A DNA stretch of 64,000 nucleotides, taken from contig CM049309.1 in the NCBI GenBank assembly GCA_026874595.1, positions 40,561,079 to 40,625,078 on the forward strand, in the 5' to 3' direction. Origin of the DNA: Sipunculus nudus. Lineage: Eukaryota; Annelida; Sipuncula; Golfingiida; Sipunculidae. The translations under genes were made by a program, and so were the position numbers. Shown piece after piece: positions 1 to 11,630 of this stretch (positions are counted from its first letter, which is position 1; every line of letters begins with the position of its first letter). Below the pieces are notes generated by a model. It was not told the origin of the DNA, did not search any database, and saw only the letters and a list, made by a program, of their open reading frames with translations.

Positions 1-308
1 CTCCACAGTCAAATATACTGACAGTCCATAATAAAATAATTACTCTCAGTCTCTGTATAACACTCAGCATATTTTGTATTTTAAAAGTGCGAAACTCAAA
101 CAATAAAATGTTGTTTAGTCAGTTATGTGAATTTAATATAATGAAGTCTTTCAGTTTTCTTTCAGTTACTTCAACTAGTTTTTTTTGGAACAAAAAAAAT
201 CTCTTTCATTTTGTTCTACTGCCCAGTAAGATATAGGTTTCTTCGTGAAGAAACATAACCTGATTAATTCCACACCTAAAGCTAAAAATACCCCATCATT
301 GTACTTAC

Positions 309-376
309 TTGAGTTTCTTTGTTCCTCCAAGACCAAACAGCAGGTTACCAATATATATCAAAGGTAGTGGAAACAC
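309..376 (-). CDS. SLC35D: SLC35D-like exon 4 (last one inside the window)
   Basis: A 68-nt exon with acceptor TTTTCCAG and donor GTAAGTAC. It reads VFPLPLIYIGNLLFGLGGTK then KL, which is the diagnostic FPLPLLY.GN...GL..TKKL stretch of SLC35D transporters. The next exon should begin with the LPMFT..R stretch and lies off the left end of the window. Confidence 0.87.
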
Positions 377-3300
377 CTGGAAAAGTGAACAAAGCTCACT
401 CTGATAAAATGATGTACTACAGAAAATAAATACAGTGAAACCTCGTTGTGTCAAAGTCAAAGGGACACTCAGAAAACTTTGACACATCCGAGGTTCGACA
501 CAAGCGGGTTTTATTTGGTTATAATTTAACTAGAGTTGTCCAGAATATCAAGTCTGTAACTTTGACATAAGCAGGGTGTTCGACTTAAGCGAGTTCTACA
601 TAAAGAGGTTTCACTGTAAAATGTAGTCTATATATTATAAATGATTTCTATTCAACCTGGACTGGTTATCATTAATCAGAGATAAGGCAAAAAAACGTAT
701 GGTTCTCAGGAACTTTTTTAGAAATCAGTGCGGGTTGGCAATTTGTTTTTACCTTTTTTTTGTATTTTTAGATAAAAATGTCATATGACCAGGGAAAAGC
801 ATGATAATAACAGAATTTTTTTGCTAAAAAGGTAAAAGCACTACATAACAAAGGAAATTTCTATCAAAATTGTATTATTTTATCTTCTTTAAAAATGAAA
901 ATCAAAATCAAAATTTTTTTTATGCAGAGGGTTTAAATTGACGCAGACAGTGCCTGAGAACCATACGGTTTACCTTATCTTATTTTACTGGCCTTAAAGA
1001 TATATTTTTATAAATTATGATTTATTATTAATGAGCAGTAGATCAGTAAAAAGTGAAATCTACACAATCCATAATACACAATATCATAATGTTCCATTCA
1101 CTCATTTCTGAGATATTCCATTTCATTAGAAAGTGCTTTGGGTTTCACCATTTTGTCTTCAAGGTACTTGTGGAAACTCAAGGAAACACCATTCTCTTTT
1201 GACTAACACCTTGACCTACTCCAATGTAATCAATTACATTCTGAGAGTCAAAGAAAGTGGTAGCTGACTAGCTGTGCAGGGTGAACTTTAATCTCAATCA
1301 TACAGAGAGTGATGTGTGAAACTGCCCCTTAGATATATTTGAGCTGGGTCTAATTTGTCTTAAAATACCCTGGTAAAATCAAAATGTCAGAACTGTGTTG
1401 TATCCATAAGATACAAAATCATTCCCTTTTCATCATGTTTCAGCAACTTGTGGTTTTGTATCTAGAATCTGGATATCAGAATATTTTAACCCAGTAATAA
1501 ATACATTTGATTACCTGATTAACAAACAGTGGATATCTTCCACATTCTCCTAGTACAGCTTAATCAGATGTAGAAATAAATGTTTTAAATATTTATTCGG
1601 AGGTTATTATGTTCGGAGCTGTAGGCCCTGTGGCAATTTTTCCTGAATAAACTGCTGTTGTGTTTCCTTTTCTGTATTTATTTTATGGAATAAAGTCCTG
1701 TCAGAGCCATGATTACCGGTAATAATCATATCAATAATCATACCTTATGCAATAAGTGAGCTATTTATAAAATGTGTGCCAGTCCTGCTTATGCAGATAT
1801 GTCACTATTGTTATTTGTTAAATGTGCCATGGCAAAAAAAACTCTGTATAAACATAACCTGTATTTAATGGAGTAAATAAGAGCAACAGCTCACCTTTTG
1901 GAATGTATCTCTGGACAGGTTAGGATATGAGATAATGCCTACAGTTTTCCCAACAAACAACACAAAGACAGTCATAAATATCTGCAAGAAACAAAGGAGG
2001 AAAAATATGTACGTGATTTTAAATTTAACAAATGTGATTCTGAATAGTTTAATTCCAACTATTTCCAACTTCCTAAGAAATGGTTTTTACTTAAAATCCT
2101 GTAGACTAATTTTTACCTTTTAACTTTAATATTAAAAATTATTATATTTTGTTTAATCACTGATGCCCAATTGAACTAAAAATACATTTAAGAATAAGTT
2201 CATATGGAGTATGTAAAAATAAGTTTACATGTACATGATGCAATTATCTGATGATTATCACTTAACAAATAAATTTTTGCTTTATTAACATTGGGTTCTA
2301 AAATTTTAAATGGGACAGTATGTAGTTTTCCAGCAAAAGAAATTATTATTTCACCTGTAACTGATCATGATTACTTTTATCTTTATTATGGCTGACACAT
2401 CTGAACTTATTATGATATTAGTAAGTCTTAAAGTGGTAAAAGGATCTCACCTGTCCCAGAGCTAAAAACTGATATGATGGGAATCTGGAAAGAAAAAGAA
2501 CCTTTGTGAAATGTAGGTCCACATGTCAATGAGTAATGATATATGCAATTTTCACCAAAATTAGATTTATAGATGGACTCTATGCAAAAATTACTGTAGG
2601 TGGCTTATTTCAATGGTTGGTTACTGTTAAACTAGTACTATCTACCTGTGCAGGCAGTGCCTACTTGACATTGGATTATACTGAGTAGTGCCTACAACAT
2701 TGTTCTTCAGGACTCAGCCTTCAATGTCAGGTCCCACAACTACAAGCATTTACTTGAGGGCACATGAAAACTTAAACAGAACCACAGTGACAGGTGGAGA
2801 CATCTGCAGGCAAACATAAAAACTAAAACACATTGAGAAATAGGAAGATATGGGGTACTATGGTATTAGGTAATAAGTATTAGTAATAGTAATAGACTAT
2901 TACAGCTTTTTTCATGTGATAGTAATAGAATTAGTAACAGACTCAAAAATTTGAGCTGTAGTAGTAATAGTAATAGAAACAGAAGGCAAAGTAACAGAGT
3001 AATACATATTACTTTCTATTACTTCCTCTGACCTACACGGTCATGAAGCATATCAGCAAATAATACTGAACAGACTCTGTCCTGTCAAGTGACTGCCCAA
3101 GATGTGCCTATGGTTAAGGCAAGCACTGGCCAGCTGTTATATAGGTGCATGGTGACCACTGGTGCTAATTACATAAGAGTACTGGACAGAGCAGGTCTCA
3201 GCCAAATAAGCTCCCTAGCACCATCTCACTTGTGATTACTTAAACATGGATAAACAGGCATGTATGCTGTTCAGAGACAGATAAATTGTTGATTATTATT

Positions 3301-6138
3301 GTGATATGTACATCTTAACTCACAACAATGAATCCCTATGCATATTCTGAAATGCACCTAGACTTCTTTTCACCAGCTAGTAAGCATCTAATGATGCAGA
3401 TTGCAATGGCACACACACACACAAAATTATAATATTGAACCAGATACAGAGCAGACCAATAGTGTTCATAAGCTAATGGTGTTTTAACTACCTAAAAAGT
3501 ATATATAAAGTTATACAATTTGTTTAAAATAAACAAATTAAAAATTTCAATCTTTTCATTTTATAAAGGAAACATGTATATATATTCTTTTAAAATCATT
3601 CTTTTATTCTAAATACTTTTCTGTTATTTTACAGTACTAATTTTGCAGACCTCTTTTCAGCATCTTTTATTTTGTTAATTTATATTTTGAAAATTTAATG
3701 AACTTTTTTCACAATATTATTATGCTGGTTTTGACGCAGGAAATTTGGATATTGACACACTAAGAACATTTCTCACATATGAAGAATGGGAAATGATAAA
3801 AGAGATTACTGCAGTGAAAAAGGACATGCCTGAGGAAAACAGGCCATGCATGCTACCAATATTGTAAAGTTTACCACCTCTTTGTCCACACACAAGATGT
3901 CCATTGCAATAGAATAAAATATGGCATCATATCCAAATGAAAATATACACTCGAAAGTTAAGGTATTCCTGTCTCCAGTTTGGTTCTGTCCAAAATGTTG
4001 ATGTAAACAGTATTTTTATTGAATATATCAATGCGGATTGGGTAACAGGGTATAGCCCTATATTAATTCATCACAAAAGCGGCACCCATGGGAAATACTG
4101 TGAAGATGAGAAGTTAGCAATAAAACCTGAACTTCATTATGTAATATATTACACTTAAGAATATGCAAGGAATGACCTTTAAGTGCTATATTTTATGTAA
4201 TACTGATATGGTATAATAAATGCTTCCATATAAAGCATGCTAACCCTGAATGATCAGATAAGATAGAGTACATTATTAGTCCATTTGCAAGGAAATGGCA
4301 TTGTCTTGTAATTTATATAAATAGTGTACATTAACATATCAAATAAATTAATGTATTGGAAACATTGATCACTCAGGTTTCAGTATATAAATGAACAGAA
4401 TTAAAGATGCTGAATTAATAATGATCCCCAGTATCATAAGGGGTTCTGTTAAAGACACAGTTTAATTTTAAGAATATATGAAAATTGTATAACTCAGTGT
4501 TATTGGTGCTTGTAATATTAGTTTATACTTGGGGATTTTAGAATCAGATTATTGCATTGTTAACTGTGCAAGGTCTGGAATCCTCCAATCAGAATACGTA
4601 ATAGAAATAGTAATACATACCCAAGTAAAAGTGACAGTATTATTAATAGATGGGAAAATGTGGTAATAGTAATATCAGAAATGGAAAATAATAGTATAAG
4701 TAATAGTAATAGAACAACTGTAATAGAGCCCATGTCTGGAAATAGGATCAAAGTCACTATGACATGTTGAGACATCTGCAGGTGAACATAAAAACTAAAA
4801 TACATTGAGAATTTGGACCAAAATTTGATAATTTTGTTTTTAAGCTGGAGAGAATTATTTTGTAGATAGACAATCCAAAACCAATCCCAAACAAGGTATG
4901 CATAAGAGCAATCACTGACCAAAATTTGAATGAAATCAGATAATATTTAGGAAAGTAATCCCACGTAAATGAAATCTGATGTACGGAAAGACAGACAGAC
5001 AGAGGTATGAGTGAGCTTATTTTTTTTTAACTATCAGTAGACACTAGAGAAGCAAAAGCATTTTTCCCATATGAATTTAACTGAATTCCAGCTAAAAAGT
5101 TATGGCCAGAATTAAAATGAGACGCTGATTTTCTGCAAAGGCATGTACTTTTTTATTTGGCATGATTGTAGAATAACTCGCATGCCTCCCTGAGGCACAA
5201 CACTTCTGTGAACAGAAAATGTTTTTAATTGTCCTGCTGCTTGTATCTAAATTTTGCCACTTATTTTTATCTGCCTGACCCTCTTATTTCTCCATTACAT
5301 GAATCCTAAACAACATACCGTCTGCCTGTATACACTCATAACCTCGTCCAGACAGTGTGTGAGTGACACTCCTTTTATTTTGGTAAAAAATCACAAAAAA
5401 ACGCTTTTGACATGAAAAAATGTCTTAGCCTATTTGTAATATTAGGGCGATACTTAGGATATCATTTAAATGGGTGACTATTAATCAACTGATAAAACTT
5501 AGAGCAAGATTTGTTTTTTTTTTTTTTTCAAGAACTGCAAACAGGAACCTAAACACAAACAAACAAGATGGAAAGACTGGCAAGAAAAGTTTGGCTAATT
5601 ACAATACAAGGCATTCACAACTTTAAGAAACATGAGTCCTGAAAGTGAAACCTTGACCAAAAATCAATAGGGTTCTTGTTTTTTTTTGGTGGGCCATATA
5701 TATATAGTTTGAAAACTGGAGGTATCATCCAGTAATGAATTTGTGTACGGACTCATGGACGGACGGTCAGACAGGGTGATTACTATAGGGCACCCGTAGC
5801 CTCTTAAGGCACCCGCTTCTACTGAAGCGGGCCCCGAAAAAATATTTTACTATTTTCAACAACATAAAAACATTCACTACCATGTGATTAGAGGTTAAAC
5901 CTCTCTTTATCAGCTGTTTATGATTGGGGTATTTGCCGAGCCTTTGAGTCACTTAAAGGCGACATCAGTTGTCATAATGATATTGTTAAACCCGTAGCAA
6001 TACTTACCTGTACGATGTTAGGACGATTTTGTTAGACACAATGATTAGGAAACTTGCGGAGCCGTAGAACAGCGCCGACAAAACACGACTAAACATCGTT
6101 GATCGGCTCCCACCCGCTTCCCCACTGGACGCGGCCAT
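309..6138 (-). CDS. SLC35D: SLC35D-like nucleotide-sugar transporter, 5' part (exons 1-4 of a gene running off the left edge)
   Basis: Four exons join in frame on the minus strand: 6008-6138, 2451-2484, 1895-1981 and 309-376, each with GT donors and AG acceptors. The joined product starts MAASSGEAGG, then has a first membrane helix around SALFYGSASFLIIVSNKIVL, followed by FPSYQFLALGQ, a second helix IFMTVFVLFVGKTVGI, and FPLPLIYIGNLLFGL with GGTKKL. This order and wording match the N-terminal third of SLC35D1/D2 proteins, which are Golgi/ER multi-pass antiporters that bring UDP-sugars (UDP-GlcNAc, UDP-GlcA, UDP-GalNAc) into the lumen for glycan synthesis. About 105 residues of an expected 330-350 are present; the rest lies to the left. 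Family membership is well supported; the choice between D1, D2 and D3 and the substrate are not. The first intron (2485-6007) is long and holds repeats. Confidence 0.85.
431..618. mobile_element. pogo/Tigger-type MITE, TA target duplication
   Basis: The ends are CAGTGAAACCTCG at 433 and the inverse GAGGTTTCACTG ending at 616, each flanked by TA (431-432 and 617-618). The CAGTGAAACC end and TA duplication are typical of the pogo branch of Tc1/mariner. It is about 184 bp long with no coding capacity and sits in the SLC35D-like gene, left of exon 3. Confidence 0.7.
680..982. mobile_element. MITE-like element with about 30-bp inverted ends
   Basis: AGATAAGGCAAAAAAACGTA at 680 is mirrored by the inverse near 955-982 (CCATACGGTTTACCTTATCT), and the pairing extends inward over GGTTCTCAGG. 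Length is about 303 bp with an AT-rich interior and no open frame. The superfamily is not clear because no target duplication is obvious. Confidence 0.55.
1895..1981 (-). CDS. SLC35D: SLC35D-like exon 3
   Basis: An 87-nt, 29-codon exon with acceptor TTGCAG and donor GTGAG. It reads IFMTVFVLFVGKTVGIISYP then NLSRDTFQK. This corresponds to the second membrane helix and the following loop of the SLC35D family (pattern WVGK...V.FP.L.R...). It starts and ends between codons. Confidence 0.85.
2451..2484 (-). CDS. SLC35D: SLC35D-like exon 2 (34-nt micro-exon)
   Basis: A 34-nt exon between a CCAG acceptor (complement of 2485-2488) and a GGTGAG-like donor (complement of 2446-2450). Joined to exon 1 it reads (R)FPSYQFLALGQ, matching the FPS....GxGQ loop and helix of SLC35D proteins. 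It is too short to appear as an open reading frame on its own; phase and homology both support it. Confidence 0.8.
2770..3030. repeat. Interspersed repeat with TAATAG microsatellite, copy 1
   Basis: A segment around GACATCTGCAGG then AACATAAAAACTAAAA at 2797-2830 is followed by an impure run of TAATAG/TAGTAA units to about 3010. A related segment and run occur at 4590-4815, with the run on the other side of the shared segment. It lies in intron 1 of the SLC35D-like gene. Confidence 0.45.
3741..3867 (+). other. Short open stretch after an acceptor-like CAG, possible relic exon
   Basis: After TTTGACGCAG there are 42 open codons with a coding-like composition (GNLDIDTLRTFLTYEEWEMI and on to MLPIL), then TAA. 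It is on the opposite strand to the surrounding SLC35D-like gene, has no donor and no recognised domain. It could be a piece of a decayed transposon or of a retrocopy; coding status is doubtful. Confidence 0.2.
4590..4815. repeat. Interspersed repeat with TAATAG microsatellite, copy 2
   Basis: An impure TAATAG run (4595-4725) is followed by GAGACATCTGCAGG and AACATAAAAACTAAAA at 4768-4801, nearly the same segment as at 2797-2830. The changed order of run and shared segment suggests two partial copies of a longer element. Confidence 0.45.
6008..6138 (-). CDS. SLC35D: SLC35D-like exon 1 (start codon)
   Basis: The ATG is the complement of 6136-6138, in a G-rich context, and the exon ends at a GTAAGTA donor (complement of 6001-6007). 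It is 131 nt long and codes for 43 residues plus two bases of an Arg codon finished by exon 2. It contains the Ala/Ser/Gly-rich cytosolic N terminus and the first membrane helix with the family-typical FYG...NK..LT pattern. A later in-frame ATG (STMF) exists, but the upstream one is the first and is used here. Confidence 0.85.
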
Positions 6139-6200
6139 GTTGACAAGTGTCAAATCACGTGATCACAACGAAACCGGGGAATCCTGGTGTAACAGAAAAT
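6139..6200 (-). promoter_or_regulatory. Promoter-proximal region of the SLC35D-like gene with a palindromic E-box
   Basis: Directly upstream of the start codon lies the palindrome TCACGTGA at 6155-6162, an E-box of the CACGTG class bound by USF, MITF/TFE or Max-type bHLH-Zip factors. No TATA box is visible, which is usual for a housekeeping-type gene. Function is inferred from the motif and its position only. Confidence 0.4.
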
Positions 6201-6249
6201 AGGTACATGTATTTCATTATTTTTACTGAGATGTTGCTACCGTTATTCA

Positions 6250-6523
6250 TTAACCCTTTACTGTTTACAAGCCACTAAAGAGCACTCTAAATGGGCAACT
6301 AGAATGCCATGATATGTATAGATCCTTTCAAGACAATAAAATTGCATATTTTTTCTAAGTTTCAATGATTTTCAATAATTTTCAGCAAACCCTCTAAGAG
6401 GGAACTGTTGAAAATTTGATAAAGATACAAAAAAAGCTTGAAAAGATATGGCTGTTAGTGTAAATATAAATAGTGTCAGAATTTGTCGGAAATCTAAATT
6501 AAATGTAAACAGTAAAGGGTTAA
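6250..6523. mobile_element. piggyBac-type MITE with TTAA target duplication
   Basis: The left end TTAACCCTTTACTGTTTACA (6250-6269) is the exact inverse of TGTAAACAGTAAAGGGTTAA (6504-6523). The TTAA tetranucleotides with inner ends starting CCC are the hallmark of piggyBac elements. The 266-bp interior has no open frame. It lies about 110 bp upstream of the SLC35D-like start codon. Confidence 0.75.
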
Positions 6524-6547
6524 AGGCCGCCCTTATTGATACACGGG

Positions 6548-6579
6548 GTGTGTCAATAAGGTCTAGCTTATTGACACAC
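6548..6579. other. Perfect 13-bp hairpin
   Basis: GTGTGTCAATAAG and its inverse CTTATTGACACAC are separated by GTCTAG. A third imperfect copy of the arm lies just to the left (CTTATTGATACACGGG at 6533). It could be an end of another small inverted-repeat element; no function is assigned. Confidence 0.5.
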
Positions 6580-7397
6580 GGTTTAACTGCCCATGCGTCA
6601 AATCTGTTACACTCCCGCTAATATACCCCTGTCGTGATAATGTCGTGAATCAATAACGCGAGTTGTTATTATTCTTGCAGGTCTTAATTACCGGGCCGTT
6701 TAGGAGAAGTGGTGGCTTTGCCTTTGGACTAATAAGGTGATACCATTTGAGTCCTTTGAACTCTGACACAAATGTTTAACGTTTACAATAGTTTATTACT
6801 TTCATCGCTATAGGGAATATTAATTGGTTTAAAACTATCTTATTAGGCGGTGATATAAATTACATCTTGGATGAAAATTATTTTCTAACTATTTTTCTCA
6901 ACTATCCCATTTCAAATTTATATTAAATATATTCATTAATTTAATAGTAAAATATTATAAATATATATCATTTTTTTAATATCATTTTTCTTATTGGAAA
7001 ATAATAAACAAGGATAACAGGAACATTTAAATTAGCTTTTTTGAAACAAATACAAAATAAAGTAACTCAATCATAATTTCTGATGAGTATAAATATACAA
7101 ATTTTATAAGCACATTGATACTAAATAATTAATGTTTAGCGATAAACCTGGAGAAGTGGAAACTTTATTACACTAATACAGACCGTAATTTCTGGGAATT
7201 TTGTCACATTATTCTTTATGAAATGTATACTTTTCCAGATTTTCACGGTGTAAAGTGGCAATGTTTAAAATCAGAGGAACAAACCGAAAATGAAATTTGC
7301 TAAGTTACTACGAGCCATGGAATGGTCATATCTTCGTCAAAAACTCATAATCATTGCCTGATCGATTATAGAATAACGCGTCTTACTGTAACAAACT

Positions 7398-8363
7398 AAC
7401 CTTAAAGCCAAAGAACAGAATGGGTTTCGAAAAGGACGCTTCTGTACTGATCATATATTCAAGGAATAGAAACACGTCGCCCTAGTAAGTGGGCATGTGA
7501 GGAAAAAGCTTTTGATGGGTAAATATTGGAAACTACTCTTCCCTCGGCTGTTTGGACTAAAAATTGATTGCAAAATGTAAAACACCATCAACAGTGTATA
7601 AAGTAGTTATTCAGTTTACGTATGATTAAGTAATAATATTTTCTAAAAGTGGAGTGCTATACTGAGTACAAGGCGATATAATTCGTCAAGAACGCTAGCT
7701 GTATAATATATGTATTAATTAAAGGCTTAGCAGAAAAAAATAAAAAAGCCTTATGTCAGTATAAAATCCTTTCTTTTTGCCCAAAAGTTCTGATTTAAAT
7801 AGCGGCCGCTGGATTATGAGCTCTTGGTTCAGTATTGGGCAAGTTTCAAAATTTTAAGCAGAAGCGGATCCAGGGGGGGGGGTCCAGGGGGTCCGGACCC
7901 CCCCCCCCCCCCCCCCCCCTTTTTCATCAGAAACAACGTTTTTTTAAGGGCTTCAGACAAAATTTTGCCGCCTGGACCCCCCCCTTTTTCAGACCTGAGG
8001 ACCTTTTTTTTAGGGTTATCATTTGTCCTCCTGGGTTGGACCCCCCCTTTTCCTAAATCCTGGATCCGCCCCTGTTAAGGATACTACACTTATATGACTC
8101 TTTTACAAAATTATATACTATGATGGTATAGTAACTGTCCTATAGATTATGCATCTGAGATATGGGGATATATGCCAAAACCCCGTCATGTGATAAAATT
8201 CAAAACAGAGCTCTCCGTAACTTTTGTAGTGTTCACAGGTTCTGCATGTGCAATTGCTGCTCTAAAAGAGACATTGGTTGTTTAACATGTAGATATCATT
8301 TGATTGAGATGTTACGGTTTTGGAATCACTATGGATTACACAAGTCTGACCAAGAAAGTATTC
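7398..8363 (+). pseudogene. Decayed non-LTR retrotransposon (LINE) reverse-transcriptase remnant
   Basis: Near 7415-7460 a shifted frame reads QNGFRKGRFCTDHIF, the conserved RT fingers motif (AGFRKGRSCTDHIF-like), and AFD follows near 7510 as in the YEKAFD motif. At 8177-8345 another frame reads KIQNRALRNFCSVHRF and then CRYHLIEMLRFWN, typical of the C-terminal part of CR1/Nimb-like LINE proteins. Stops and frameshifts lie between, and a poly-C MITE interrupts it at 7862-8074. It is clearly dead. Confidence 0.6.
7862..8074. mobile_element. G/C-homopolymer-rich MITE, copy 1
   Basis: GCGGATCCAGG followed by a G run and a 22-base C run at the left end is mirrored by CCTGGATCCGCCCCTG at the right end. 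A related element is at 59963-60262 (CTAAATCCTGGA...CCCCTG at the right end of both). The apparent proline/glycine-rich reading frames here come from the homopolymers. Confidence 0.5.
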
Positions 8364-10300
8364 ATACAGGCATGCCAATTCTCACGCATTTGGCGTGATA
8401 CTCGCGCATTTACCTCTCGTCTCACGTTCATGCGCCAAGGGTCATAAATCTCACGCATTTTGTTAGCTTCATTAATGTATCTTATCGTGCAATGTATATA
8501 CCAGGAGAATGGTAGTGTTATATCACAACATTAGCTCATAATACTTAGTCATCACGCTATAAGAAGCTTAAATGTGTATGTTTGTATGTTTGTTTATATA
8601 TATATATATATATTATATAACCAAATTGTGCAATTGAACAACATAACACGTTGCGTAGGAGCTAATACATGCTGCATGGTGGCCCGACATGGTTCATCTG
8701 TTTGTTTGTTTTTTCCAATACTCATAGGCGTAGGAAAAGTTAAATAGGGGGGGGGGGGCGCAATTGTATACTGGTGGGTCATGGATGATTTCCGGTAATT
8801 TTTCAATGGTTTCCTGAAATTAGTCGATCCCTCTTACAGGAACGGCGGTTCTTGACTGTCACGACCACGAGTTTGAAATCTCACGCATTGTGATTCTGCC
8901 AACTTTGCATCTCTGTTCATATTGGATTATAATCTTGCAAGTCGCAGATAACTGGTGCTCAAATGTGAATAATTAAGATACTCGAATCTATTTATATATA
9001 TTAATACACATATGTAAGGAAATAGTGCTGCGTTGCCAATGTAATCTGAAACAGAAATTGACAGTACCAGGGTGTCCGTATCCTAGGCTTTGATTCTTGA
9101 TACCACCACTGCCACAGTTCACCAAGAGTCCTTTAAAACCAATTATCGACGTAAATAGTGATAATCCAAAGGCAAACTGGAGACAGTCTGTATTAAATCT
9201 GTATTAAGTCCGTTAAATATCTGACAACACTGCAATTATCGGTAAGAACCCAAAACTGACGAAAAACTAACTCTTTTAGTGCTCGCTGGTATTTTCCTTT
9301 CTGCCGGCTCTAAACACAGCCCCTTATATATAGCTTCTCACCCGAAAATTCTAGAAATGGAAAATTCCAAACAAACATTACACACGCACATGAACACAAA
9401 CGAAACATCTAGAACAAAGAACGCTGTGCCTCTACACTTCAGACCCCACACGGAGCCAGCGCACAGGTAGCGAGGTTCCCATAGCAACGAACTATGCCTG
9501 CGCTACACGAATCAGAATGTCAACAGACACATGTAACACCCCTGCGCACAACAAAACCGACACCTGTAACAATACACAAGCAAGTAACTTGTAATATTAA
9601 AAATTCCTAAACAGTCTTCTTCAGTATCATCCTTCTCGATCTCTGCACAGTGTTTCCTAATCGTCTGCATGCCTGCCACAGGTAAATGTGCATTTGGAGA
9701 ATTTTAAAGGCTTATTTCATTTATTTTCTTTGACGCATTAATTTCAAATTTTATAATTTTATAATAAGGGGAAAAGTATATCTATATATAAGAATAACTA
9801 ATATATTTGATATGTAATGACTAAATGTACTCTAATATAGCTTGTACCATACAATGCAAAGTTTTCTTAGCGCAGTTATCAACGTTATGGTGGTAGATTG
9901 AGCCGATAAATTCGACTTAGGATATACAATGACTCTTAAACAACACCACCTTTCATTATCAAATGTTTTTTTTCTTAAATTTTACATCTCCTTTACAATA
10001 CAGAATATTACTTTTGTTTACAATAAAGATGGAAAATAGGCCATTGAAAAAAACATCAAATACACAAATTAATCACCCTGAAAAATCCCTGTTTCAATAA
10101 GACAAAAGAAACGTCTTTGTAATGATAAAAAAACACCACATTCAATGACACCCAGTTTCCTTGGCGGCCTTTGAAATTACCTGGCCCTTTGATCTAAGAT
10201 ACTAGTGTTTAAAGTGATTGCAAAATTGGGGCAACTGTGCATCAGCTTATTTGCGGTTCGCTTGACTGGCCGCTGGTGACACATGATAACCGAGACCCCA
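8364..10300. other. Non-genic, repeat-containing DNA
   Basis: The motif CTCACGCATT recurs at about 8386, 8449 and 8879, suggesting fragments of one element. There is a short (TA)n near 8597 and a G run at 8747. A less AT-rich stretch at 9240-9560 has a TATATATAGC sequence but no gene I can recognise. Nothing else is supported. Confidence 0.4.
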
Positions 10301-10308
10301 AAATGGGG

Positions 10309-10942
10309 CCCACTCGATAATTTGAAACTGGTTTCGGTTCTGGGAAAACCGGTTCTTTATGGTTTCACCTTGTATTTGTAAGTGGACGGTTTCGGTTTTA
10401 AGAGAGAATATTGATAACATGGTAAATTATTTATTATTAATTAAATAAATTAATGATGAAAATTTTCTCAAAAGTTAGAGATCCATACCTGGGCACTTAA
10501 TTGAGACCAACTGAGAGCATTATTAATTGTGACTGGAAAATATATATTCAATTATGATGAAAATAGACTGTTTCTCCGCGTCTTACAACATGTCATCGTG
10601 TCAGACGACATGGACGTTCAGGATACGTGCGGCTTATCTTTAGTTATACATGGTTACGGTAGGGAATATTGATTTCAAAACACTTCTGAAAGAATGTTTA
10701 TATCTCAATCATTGCTTATTTAACTCTAACAGGCATCAACAGTATCAATTAATAAAATAATTAACAAAATTGCACTACTTTGGCCCACCTTCGCCATCTT
10801 GCCAGTATAATTATCGAGTGGACGGTTTTGGCGAAACCAAAACCATCTGGTTTCGTAGTTTTGCCAAAACCAGTTTCGGTTTCGCTATTAGTAAGTGAAT
10901 GGTTTCGCTGAACCGAAACCAGTTTCACACTCTCGGGGGGGG
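10309..10942. repeat. Inverted-repeat region rich in GGTTTCGG/CCGAAACC
   Basis: CCACTCGATAATT at 10310 is mirrored by AATTATCGAGTGG at 10809-10822. The sequence just inside the left end and just after the right end carries repeated GAAACTGGTTTCGG and CCGAAACCAG units, and ends in a G run at 10936. It is probably a non-autonomous transposon with subterminal repeats; the exact ends are uncertain. Confidence 0.35.
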
Positions 10943-11569
10943 GGGCATGCAGGTACCCTACCCTGCAAAACACGGTAACAGAGACTTCCGAACCTAGACT
11001 TTCGTATCGTGTGTCAATAAGCACTCCATTCTTTAAAATGAATCAATATTCCAGGATCGTTAAAATATGATCGAATGCATTTGTTGACCGCATGAAAAGT
11101 GTGCACATGATTTTGTTTGATGTTGAGTAAAATATGAAGCGGGGAAATTAATCATAAAACTGAAACAGAACGTAGAGATAATAGATACATGCGCCAAATG
11201 TTACATTTTAACTTCTAGATATCATTTTTAAGCAAATTGTGCATTATGAAGAATTTAAAATTAACGAAGTACATAGTCCCGAGACCCCAAGGTTTTAATA
11301 AAACAAAGAGGCACATCAAGGAACTATAGGCATGTGTACTTGTAAGGATGTAAAACCTATATTGACATTTTGACACTTTCCGTATGAAATCTATATCTGT
11401 TTGTGGTCTCATAAAATGTATATAGTGTATGCCACATGATCGTATCAATGTTTAAATGTTTTAATATGTAATTGACATAAAATTCATTTTTAATTTTAAT
11501 TCAAAGTTCACTATATGATAAATTGACTTTAATTGGGCATTTAATCGCTCAAAAGATGGCAAATTAATA

Positions 11570-11571
<2 letters not shown>

Positions 11572-11627
<56 letters not shown>
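11572..11627. repeat. (TA)n microsatellite
   Basis: About 28 uninterrupted TA units. Reading frames across it code only for Tyr-Ile runs and are not genes. Confidence 0.95.

Positions 11628-11630
<3 letters not shown>

Larger units (their letters stand above)
2485..6007 (-). other. Intron 1 of the SLC35D-like gene
   Basis: This 3.5-kb intron holds the two TAATAG repeats, the relic open stretch at 3741, a GACGGACGG tract near 5758, and otherwise AT-rich DNA. No further exon of the family is visible in it. Confidence 0.6.

Noticed and set aside
5767-5952. Possible tRNA or SINE head near GCACCCGCTTCTACTGAAGCGGGC
   Set aside because: The hairpin is clear but no cloverleaf, A/B boxes or A-rich tail could be fitted.
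7824-8078. Two overlapping open frames rich in Gly and Pro
   Set aside because: They are produced by G and C homopolymers within a MITE with inverted ends; no start context, no domain.
9279-9470. 63-codon open frame in a less AT-rich stretch
   Set aside because: It has a hydrophobic start but no homology, no splice support and a composition dominated by Thr, His and Asn.
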